The position numbers and the translations under genes are program-made. DNA of 30,667 nucleotides from CAYSBE01 sp046309355 (GTDB lineage Bacteria; Bacteroidota; Bacteroidia; UKL13-3). The notes below the pieces were generated by a model. That model saw only the letters and a program-made list of their open reading frames with translations, did not search any database and was not told the origin of the DNA. The stretch lies in the NCBI GenBank assembly GCA_046309355.1, contig JBKCPL010000043.1, forward strand, positions 1 through 30,667, in the 5' to 3' direction. This document shows, in pieces, positions 25,094 to 30,667 of this stretch. The stretch's first letter is position 1. Each line of letters starts with the position of its first letter.

Positions 25094-25110
25094 GACATTA
25101 AATTAATGTC
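25094..25110. promoter_or_regulatory. Perfect 17-bp palindrome upstream of the LpxH-like gene
   Basis: GACATTAA, one A, TTAATGTC. It ends 6 nt before the ATG at 25117, in the 205-bp divergent gap with apaG. It could be an operator or a hairpin masking the start region. The rest of the gap shows nothing else I can support apart from the apaG promoter. Confidence 0.4.
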
Positions 25111-25116
25111 TGAGAC

Positions 25117-25965
25117 ATGACAAAACGTAAAGTACATATTGCCGTTCTATCCGATATACATCTGGGAACATTCGGCTGCCGGGCCAAAGCTGTTAATAAA
25201 TACCTGAAATCTATAGAGCCCGATATTCTTGTACTTAATGGTGATATCATAGATATATGGCAGTTCAAAAAACGCTACTGGCCCGAGTCGCATATGAAGG
25301 TCATACAGCGTATTTTTAAGCTTCTGGCCAGCGGAACGAAAGTGTATTACCTGACGGGAAATCACGATGAAATGCTTCGTAAATTCTCTGATTTTAAAAT
25401 GGGCAACCTCGAAATTCGGGATAAACTGGTGCTTGATGTAGATGGAAAAAAAACATGGATTTTCCATGGCGATGTATTTGACATTACTATGAAGCATTCT
25501 AAATGGCTGGCCAAATTGGGTGCCGTAGGCTACGATACGCTCATTGTGATTAACAGCGTGGTAAACTGGTTTAGCGAGCGTATGGGTCGGGGTAAGGTAT
25601 CGCTGTCGAAAAAAGTGAAAAACAGTGTGAAACAAGCCGTAAAATTCATAGACGATTTTGAGCAAACCGCCATTGATATTGCTATTGAAAATAACTATGA
25701 CTTTGTGGCCTGCGGCCATATACATCAGCCCGCCCTTAAGCAGGTAACAACCGAAAAGGGTTCGACTACTTACATGAATTCGGGCGACTGGATAGAAAAC
25801 CTGACGTCACTTGAATATTCAAATGGTGCATGGACGATGTATCAATATGAAGAAGCGGCCGAAGAAGTAGCTGACGAAGAGGAGTTCAAAGTAAAACTTC
25901 CTGCCATTGAACTGCTTTACCACAGCATCGTTCAGGTTGATCGTGTAGGCATTTCAGGTATATAA
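25117..25965 (+). CDS. LpxH-like calcineurin-type phosphoesterase
   Basis: A 282-residue metallophosphoesterase close to UDP-2,3-diacylglucosamine diphosphatases, which release lipid X for lipid A synthesis. The metal-binding motifs run in order: SDIHLG (12-17), NGDIIDIW (41-48), GNHDEML (82-88), FHGDVFD (near 115-121) and CGHIHQP (near 199-205). The spacing and the basic membrane-associating helices (SKKVKNSVKQAVKF) resemble LpxH. The C-terminus is acidic (AAEEVADEEEF) and variable. Several Bacteroidota have more than one such protein, so activity on the lipid A precursor is inferred. It is 23 nt upstream of a glycosyltransferase gene, likely one operon. Confidence 0.85.
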   Translation: MTKRKVHIAVLSDIHLGTFGCRAKAVNKYLKSIEPDILVLNGDIIDIWQFKKRYWPESHMKVIQRIFKLLASGTKVYYLTGNHDEMLRKFSDFKMGNLEIRDKLVLDVDGKKTWIFHGDVFDITMKHSKWLAKLGAVGYDTLIVINSVVNWFSERMGRGKVSLSKKVKNSVKQAVKFIDDFEQTAIDIAIENNYDFVACGHIHQPALKQVTTEKGSTTYMNSGDWIENLTSLEYSNGAWTMYQYEEAAEEVADEEEFKVKLPAIELLYHSIVQVDRVGISGI

Positions 25966-25988
25966 AAACTGCTCAATCGAATAACTCT

Positions 25989-26996
25989 ATGAAGATTCTA
26001 TTTGCCATTCAGGCTACCGGAAACGGACATATTAGCAGGGCGCGTGAGGTAATTCCTCATCTTTTGCAACACGGAGACTTGGATGTGCTAATCAGCGGCA
26101 GACAAGCCGAGGTTACTCTGCCCTGTCTTATTAAATACAAACGTAAAGGGATCAGTTATACCTTTGGTAAACGTGGCGGAATTGATATCATAGACAGTAT
26201 AAAACATTTCCGGCCTCTGCATTTTATTAAAGATATTTTCACCTTTCCGGTTGAGCAGTACGACCTAATTATAAATGATTTCGAACCTGTAACTGCTTGG
26301 GCTGCGGTTATTAAAAATAAACACACCGTGTCGCTGAGTCATCAGGCTGCTTATTTATCAGCCAAAACACCACGCCCACAAAAACGCGACCGGTTTGCTG
26401 AGTCAGTTTTTAAAAACTATGCACCCACTACCGATAAAATTGGCTTTCACTTTAAGTCGTATGACGACTTTATATTTACACCGGTTATTCGCAGCGATGT
26501 GCGCAAACTTGATGTGGGCATGAACGAACACATTACTGTTTATCTACCGGCACACAGCGATGAAATTCTGATCCGTCAGTTTAGTCAAACAATCGATATA
26601 CGCTTCGAGGTATTTTCTAAACACAGCAAAAAAGCGTACCGCGTAAATAATGTAACAATCGCACCCATTAACAGCGAAGCATTCACCAAGAGTCTAGCTA
26701 TGAGCAACGGTTTAATAACAGCCGGTGGTTTTGAAAGTCCGGCCGAGGCGCTGTACCTCAAAAAAAAGGTTATGGCCATACCCATGACCAATCAGTACGA
26801 GCAACAGTGCAATGCAGAATCAATGAAAGATATAGGCGTTACGGTGATCAACAAAATTGACAAAAATTTTGTCCCCAAATTGCAAACCTGGCTAGAATAT
26901 GGCAAAGCCCCCGATGTTAACTACCCTGATCTGACTGCTGATATCATTGCGCAGGTAGTGGCTGCCAAGCAACAGTTAATTTCCAAGCCGTGTTAA
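25989..26996 (+). CDS. GT-B glycosyltransferase, PF13528-like
   Basis: A 335-residue cytoplasmic protein with a two-domain GT-B architecture. The N-terminal AIQATGNGHISRAREVIPHL (6-25) is the glycine-rich start found in MurG/UGT-like and PF13528 enzymes, and the C-terminal GLITAGGFESPAEALYLKKKVMAIPMTNQYEQQCNA carries the nucleotide-sugar-binding loop with the conserved glycine-glutamate pattern. There is no signal peptide. It follows the LpxH-like gene by 23 nt and probably adds a sugar to a membrane lipid in the same pathway; donor and acceptor are not known. The stop lies 21 nt inside the convergent fusion gene. Confidence 0.85.
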   Translation: MKILFAIQATGNGHISRAREVIPHLLQHGDLDVLISGRQAEVTLPCLIKYKRKGISYTFGKRGGIDIIDSIKHFRPLHFIKDIFTFPVEQYDLIINDFEPVTAWAAVIKNKHTVSLSHQAAYLSAKTPRPQKRDRFAESVFKNYAPTTDKIGFHFKSYDDFIFTPVIRSDVRKLDVGMNEHITVYLPAHSDEILIRQFSQTIDIRFEVFSKHSKKAYRVNNVTIAPINSEAFTKSLAMSNGLITAGGFESPAEALYLKKKVMAIPMTNQYEQQCNAESMKDIGVTVINKIDKNFVPKLQTWLEYGKAPDVNYPDLTADIIAQVVAAKQQLISKPC

Positions 26997-28943
26997 CGAG
27001 CCCAGTATAATCTGTAAGTCTTTTTCAATGCTGTATTCCTTGGCGTATAAAAAGTTCAGTTTTTGCACGGTTAATCCATTCACATCTTTTTTCGCATAGC
27101 CATCTACTGGCGACACTACTCCGTTTTTCAGCCTGGGAAGCAAATGCACGTTCTCTGCATCTGCATAGCCCACCCACGTGTACCGGCCGGTAAGCACATG
27201 AACTACATTTCGGAAAAACTTTAACCGCTTATTTACAAAAAGCATGAGCACAGGCGAAAACACAAGTAAAACCAAAGAAAGAAACACATCAAGCAACCGC
27301 TTTTTAACTTGTTCGGCCGGACTATTCAGCTTCAGATTAATTTCCAACGTATAAAAATCGCCTTGCTCATCTTTTGAATTACTGCCAATAATAAACAGGC
27401 TTTCTTCAGGAACAATTTTATACTGCACCTTTTTATTCTGTGTGAGCCCCATCCAGTTTATAATGCGTTGAGCCGAAATATCTTTTGAACAAAAAATAAT
27501 TTCTTCCACACCAAATAATTCTACAATATCTGAAAGGCTATCAACCTGACCAAGGTACTCATCCGTGTAGTTTACCGACTCATTCGTTGTGCTCACATAA
27601 CCCACATACTCGCACGAGGCTTTTGACCTAACCAGCAAATCCTTCACACGTTTTACTTCTTCGGCATTGCCTACAATAAGTGTGCGCAACTCCAGCGACA
27701 CACGAAGGTTAAATTTTTTATAGCGTATGAGGTAGCCTACCAACCGCGACATATACGATGCCGTTAATGCCCAAATAGTTCCCAATACTATAATTGCCCT
27801 GGAGTACCTGTAGCTTTCCGGTATAAAAGCGTAATAAATAATTATAAGCAATGTGCCCAGCGCTATGCCTTTGGTTGCCGTAAAAATGGATCCGCGCTTG
27901 CGGTAAGCTCCGGCAATGTATAAGCCGACAACCCACAGCACGGCATATATCAACAAATTAGAAACGACAAATCGAAATGGGAACTCGCCTCCCGAACTGT
28001 ATTTGAAGTACTGCTCATACGCCACTTTTATCAAATACAATCCGCCCAGCAGCAAACTAAAATCGAGCACAGGTTTATACAGTGCTTTGGCCATGCGAAG
28101 CATAACCGCCAGGGCAGCCCTTATGTAAATAGCTATATTGATAAGCAGCCCAAATAGCCGGGCGTGCTTGTTCGAATAGTGTTTCTGGGCAAACACCACC
28201 ATAGCGCGGTAAAAAATAAACACGTAATTAATGCTTGTTCGCTTGGTGCTTTCGCCCTTGTAATGAATAATGGTGGTGTGCGGGAAATAATAATTTCTAT
28301 ATCCGGCCTGCGTAATGCGGTACGACAAATCAATGTCTTCGCCATACATAAAATAATCTTCATCCAGCAACCCTATTCGCTCGAGTGTCGCTTTCCGAAG
28401 CATCATAAATGCACCCGCCAACACTTCTACCGAGTGCGTTTCATTCTTATCCAGGTATCCTAAATGGTACTTGCCAAATCGCTTCGATTTTGGAAACAAA
28501 GCGGCCAGTCCGAAAATTTTGTAGAATGCAACCGCGGGTGTTGGCAAACTTCGTTTCGACTCAGGTAAAAAATTTCCCTTGCCATCAATCATTTTAACAC
28601 CCACGCCTCCTGCATCGGGTGTGGCATCCATAAATTCAATGACTTTTCTGAAGGTGTCTTCCTGCACAACCGTATCGGGATTAAGCAACAAAATATACTC
28701 GCCCTTCGACAACCGTATAGCCTGATTGTTGGCTTTTGAAAAACCCAGATTCTCCTTGTTATCTATAAGTACAACATGCGGAAATTTCTGCCTTACCATC
28801 TCGCATGATCCATCTACCGAATGATTATCGACCACAAAAACTTCGCCTGACAAACCCTGCATGGCATTATTTACTGCATGCAAGGCCTGCTCCAGAAAAT
28901 ACTTGACGTTGTAGTTGACCAGTATAACACTCAGTTTCACCAT
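26976..28943 (-). CDS. GT2 glycosyltransferase fused to a degenerate polyprenyl sugar-transferase half
   Basis: A 655-residue inner-membrane protein. Residues 1 to about 250 are a complete WbbL-like GT2 domain: SVILVNYNVKYF, ENLGFSKANNQA, the DxD-like LNPDTVV (87-93) and GEDIDLSYR (201-209). Several helices follow (about 262-400), then a Rossmann-like CoA-binding_3-type domain (TLIVGN at 421-426 to about 520), as in PssY-type initiating sugar-phosphate transferases. The C-terminal 110 residues begin with the usual membrane entry KKRLLDVFLSLVLLVFSPVL, but the catalytic KFRSM and DELPQ motifs are missing, and VHVLTGRYTWVGYAD replaces the NVLKGEMSLVGPRP-type segment. I infer the second half is non-catalytic and positions the GT2 domain on a lipid-linked sugar. 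Confidence 0.86.
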   Translation of the reverse strand: MVKLSVILVNYNVKYFLEQALHAVNNAMQGLSGEVFVVDNHSVDGSCEMVRQKFPHVVLIDNKENLGFSKANNQAIRLSKGEYILLLNPDTVVQEDTFRKVIEFMDATPDAGGVGVKMIDGKGNFLPESKRSLPTPAVAFYKIFGLAALFPKSKRFGKYHLGYLDKNETHSVEVLAGAFMMLRKATLERIGLLDEDYFMYGEDIDLSYRITQAGYRNYYFPHTTIIHYKGESTKRTSINYVFIFYRAMVVFAQKHYSNKHARLFGLLINIAIYIRAALAVMLRMAKALYKPVLDFSLLLGGLYLIKVAYEQYFKYSSGGEFPFRFVVSNLLIYAVLWVVGLYIAGAYRKRGSIFTATKGIALGTLLIIIYYAFIPESYRYSRAIIVLGTIWALTASYMSRLVGYLIRYKKFNLRVSLELRTLIVGNAEEVKRVKDLLVRSKASCEYVGYVSTTNESVNYTDEYLGQVDSLSDIVELFGVEEIIFCSKDISAQRIINWMGLTQNKKVQYKIVPEESLFIIGSNSKDEQGDFYTLEINLKLNSPAEQVKKRLLDVFLSLVLLVFSPVLMLFVNKRLKFFRNVVHVLTGRYTWVGYADAENVHLLPRLKNGVVSPVDGYAKKDVNGLTVQKLNFLYAKEYSIEKDLQIILGSLTRLGN

Positions 28944-29053
28944 GCGAATATAACGTAATATGCGGTGGTCAATTGTGTAGTGGTTTATCCTATTCGTTCA
29001 ACCATACATTTTATATGAACAAGATTAATTCCCCAACGTGTTCGGATACACAC

Positions 29054-29079
29054 TGCATTTTAGCGAAATGCATTTTTAA
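29054..29079 (+). terminator. Orphan terminator-like hairpin
   Basis: TGCATTT, 5-nt TAGCG loop, AAATGCA: a perfect but A/T-rich 7-bp stem, then TTTTTAA. No plus-strand gene lies directly upstream (the nearest ends at 26996, and a minus-strand gene intervenes). It may end an unseen short RNA, or be chance. Confidence 0.25.
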
Positions 29080-29098
29080 TGTCCTAATAAACAAAAAC

Positions 29099-29128
29099 TT
29101 GTTCGTTATAAATTAATTTATAAATTTG
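29099..29128 (+). promoter_or_regulatory. Promoter of the TetR-family gene
   Basis: TTG (29099-29101), 19-nt spacer, TAAATTTG (29121-29128). Both elements match the Bacteroidota consensus. The predicted transcription start falls inside the palindrome at 29129-29144. Confidence 0.72.
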
Positions 29129-29144
29129 CCTAACAAACGTTAGG
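29129..29144. promoter_or_regulatory. PaaR-like operator
   Basis: CCTAAC, AAAC, GTTAGG: a perfect 6-bp inverted repeat lying between the -7 element and the ATG of the TetR gene. The core CTAACAAACGTTAG differs at one position from CNAACGNNCGTTNG, the site I recall for the phenylacetate regulator PaaR of Thermus. Its place over the transcription start fits autorepression. Confidence 0.65.
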
Positions 29145-29148
29145 TAAA

Positions 29149-29763
29149 ATGGCAGAAACGTTGACTATCAATAGAAAAGAGCAAATTATGCAGGTGGCCG
29201 CCAGATTGTTTAATAACAAGGGCTACGAGGCAACCAGCATGCGTGATATTGCTTCCGATCTGGGCATGGAAGCTGCCAGTCTGTATCACCATATCAAATC
29301 AAAAGAAGAAATACTCACCGCCATTTGCTTTGAAATGGCCGATCGCTTTATTACGGCTTTAAAAGAAGTGAACGATATTTATTTTAATGCTGAAGAGCGC
29401 TTGCGTATGGCCATTCAATTCCATGTGCAGATTTCCTGCGATAATTTGGATAAAACCGCTGTGTTTCTATCAGAATGGCGAAGCCTGCCGGAGCCCCATA
29501 GGAGTGAATTCAGAAAACTGCGCGACAACTACGAAAAGCAATTCAGGATTATTGTGAAAGATGGTGAAACCGAAGATATTTTTGATGATGTAGATGAAAA
29601 ATTTGCTGCGCTGACCATCCTTTCATCCGTTAATTGGATTCACCAATGGTACAAGCCTGATGGCAGCATGAACCCTTCACAAATAGCCAAAAAACTGGCT
29701 GATATTATCATTGGGGGCATCCGAAAAAAAATGATTACAGACCCACACTACAAACCCGAATAA
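29149..29763 (+). CDS. TetR-family regulator, probably of phenylacetate degradation
   Basis: A 204-residue DNA-binding repressor. The N-terminal helix-turn-helix is typical of TetR/AcrR proteins: AARLFNNKGYEATSMRDIASDLGMEAASLYHHIKSKEEIL (about 17-56). The C-terminal part (60-204) is all helical and acidic in places (KDGETEDIFDDVDEKF), as in ligand-sensing domains of the FadR/PaaR type that bind acyl-CoA esters. It sits 92 nt upstream of paaA on the same strand, so phenylacetyl-CoA is the likely inducer (inference). A palindrome over its own transcription start suggests autoregulation. The stop codon lies in the first unit of the 14-bp repeat. Confidence 0.88.
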   Translation: MAETLTINRKEQIMQVAARLFNNKGYEATSMRDIASDLGMEAASLYHHIKSKEEILTAICFEMADRFITALKEVNDIYFNAEERLRMAIQFHVQISCDNLDKTAVFLSEWRSLPEPHRSEFRKLRDNYEKQFRIIVKDGETEDIFDDVDEKFAALTILSSVNWIHQWYKPDGSMNPSQIAKKLADIIIGGIRKKMITDPHYKPE

Positions 29764-29857
29764 CTAACCCAAAATAACTAACCCGCAATAACTAACCCGC
29801 AATAACCAACTCGTAATAAATAACTCGTAATTTAAAACTCGTAATAACAAATAATAT
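29760..29857 (+). repeat. Degenerate 14-bp tandem repeat between the regulator and paaA
   Basis: Seven consecutive 14-bp units starting at 29760, 29774, 29788, 29802, 29816, 29830 and 29844. Units 2 and 3 are identical (ATAACTAACCCGCA), and unit 1 differs by two bases. Later units drift: ATAACCAACTCGTA, ATAAATAACTCGTA, ATTTAAAACTCGTA, ATAACAAATAATAT. The array covers the regulator's stop codon and the first bases of the paaA start codon. Units 1-3 contain CTAAC, which is also the half-site of the operator at 29129. Confidence 0.85.
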
Positions 29858-30667
29858 GTACGGAAACGCCTACATCGACCCTAACGAAAAACCAAAGTCA
29901 ATTGTTGACGGTGAGGATCCCATTAAACTAGCCGAATTCGAAGCCCGCATTGCGCGTGGCGAAAAAATTGAACCCAAAGACTGGATGCCTCGCGAGTACC
30001 GCAAGCAACTCATTCGCATGATTGAACAGCATGGTCACTCTGAAATTATTGGCGCATTACCCGAAGGTACGTGGATTACACGTGCTCCGGGCTTTAAGCG
30101 CAAGCTGGCATTAATGGCCAAAGTGCAAGATGAAGTAGGTCACGCCCAGTTACTATACAGCGCAGCTGAAACGCTCGGCAAAAGTCGCGAAGCCATGATC
30201 AACGATTTGATTACAGGCAAATCAAAATATTCAAACGTATTTAACTATCCGGCATTTACCTGGGCTGATGCGTGCATCATTGCGTGGCTCATAGATGCAG
30301 GTGCCATCATCAATCAAGTAGCTAATGCTAAAGGAAGCTACGGACCTTATTGCCGCGCGCTTGATCGTATTTGTACAGAAGAGAGTTTCCACTTAAAATA
30401 CGGACACGACAATGTAGTAACCCTTGCTACAGGTACACCTACCCAACGCAAAATGGTACAGGAAGCGCTTAACCGCTGGTGGCCGCCTATCATGCACTTC
30501 TTCGGACCAAGCGATAAAATCAGTAACCATACTGAAATATTAATGCGCTGGAAAGTGAAAATGGCAACCAATGACGATATGCGTCAGCAATTCCTGAACA
30601 TGTATGTGCCTAAAATCTGGGATTTGGGATTAACCGTGCCTGATGCAAATCTGAAAAAGAACGAAGA
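29856..30667 (+). CDS. paaA: 1,2-phenylacetyl-CoA epoxidase subunit PaaA, 3' end outside the window
   Basis: Catalytic diiron subunit of the PaaABCE monooxygenase, which epoxidises phenylacetyl-CoA, the key oxygen-using step of aerobic phenylacetate degradation. The frame is open from ATG 29856 to the window end (270 codons). Family sequence is plain: LAEFEARIARGEKIEPKDWMP, RKQLIRMIEQHGHSEIIGALPEG, and two ExxH iron-ligand motifs, E93-VG-H96 and E176-SF-H179. About 40-60 residues are probably missing at the C-terminus. The rest of the paa operon would be expected just beyond. Translation starts inside the last unit of a 14-bp repeat, and no clear Bacteroidota promoter lies between the regulator and this gene. 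Confidence 0.95.
   Translation, partial: MYGNAYIDPNEKPKSIVDGEDPIKLAEFEARIARGEKIEPKDWMPREYRKQLIRMIEQHGHSEIIGALPEGTWITRAPGFKRKLALMAKVQDEVGHAQLLYSAAETLGKSREAMINDLITGKSKYSNVFNYPAFTWADACIIAWLIDAGAIINQVANAKGSYGPYCRALDRICTEESFHLKYGHDNVVTLATGTPTQRKMVQEALNRWWPPIMHFFGPSDKISNHTEILMRWKVKMATNDDMRQQFLNMYVPKIWDLGLTVPDANLKKNE

Noticed and set aside
29760..29857. CRISPR array
   Set aside because: The repeat period is 14 bp without spacers, and no cas genes are near.

Overview
The window looks like ordinary chromosomal DNA from a Bacteroidota bacterium. Nearly every intergenic gap that can be read carries the phylum's promoter signature (-33 TTTG-like, about 19 nt spacer, -7 TAnnTTTG). The gene types agree with this: fused 2-oxoacid dehydrogenase E1, HTTM protein, tandem FKBPs, RGG-tailed DEAD-box helicase, and a GT2 plus sugar-transferase-like fusion. 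I cannot place it below phylum. There are no rRNA or tRNA genes, no insertion sequences, no CRISPR and no phage genes, and no stretch over 300 bases lacks a gene.

Layout. 1-2.4 kb: metK (minus), a conserved unknown (plus), rbfA (minus). 2.4-5.2 kb: a probable minus-strand operon of glycosyltransferase, MsbA-like ABC exporter and rbfA. 5.2-7.6 kb: feoA-feoB ferrous iron uptake, divergent from that operon, with overlapping core promoters. 7.6-9.8 kb: DUF2461 protein, methyltransferase, small exported protein, AHSA1/SRPBCC protein. 9.9-12.0 kb: fused E1 alpha/beta. 12.1-14.8 kb: an outer-membrane-type protein and a DEAD-box helicase with DbpA domain and RGG tail. 15.0-16.2 kb: a stand-alone homocysteine methyltransferase module of MetH and a 48-residue Cys/His membrane peptide. 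16.3-19.3 kb: an M1 metallopeptidase with a long beta-barrel-like C-terminus. 19.4-22.4 kb: DHH phosphoesterase (apparent CTG start) and two multi-domain FKBP isomerases. 22.4-24.9 kb: HTTM membrane protein, a putative surface lipoprotein, apaG. 25.1-29.0 kb: LpxH-like phosphoesterase, a PF13528-like glycosyltransferase and the GT2/sugar-transferase fusion. 29.1 kb to the end: a TetR regulator with a PaaR-like operator, a 14-bp tandem repeat, and the start of paaA (phenylacetyl-CoA epoxidase), cut by the window edge.

Functional themes are envelope building (lipid export, glycosyltransferases, LpxH-like enzyme, periplasmic folding, outer membrane proteins), central metabolism (SAM/methionine, branched-chain or related 2-oxoacids, phenylacetate) and RNA/ribosome work (rbfA, helicase). 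I do not see a clear undescribed multi-gene system. The best leads are local: the operator and repeat array around the paa regulator, the peptidase-barrel fusion, the sugar-transferase fusion whose C-terminal half seems to have lost its catalytic core, the overlapping feo/glycosyltransferase promoters, and a terminator that runs directly into a start codon.
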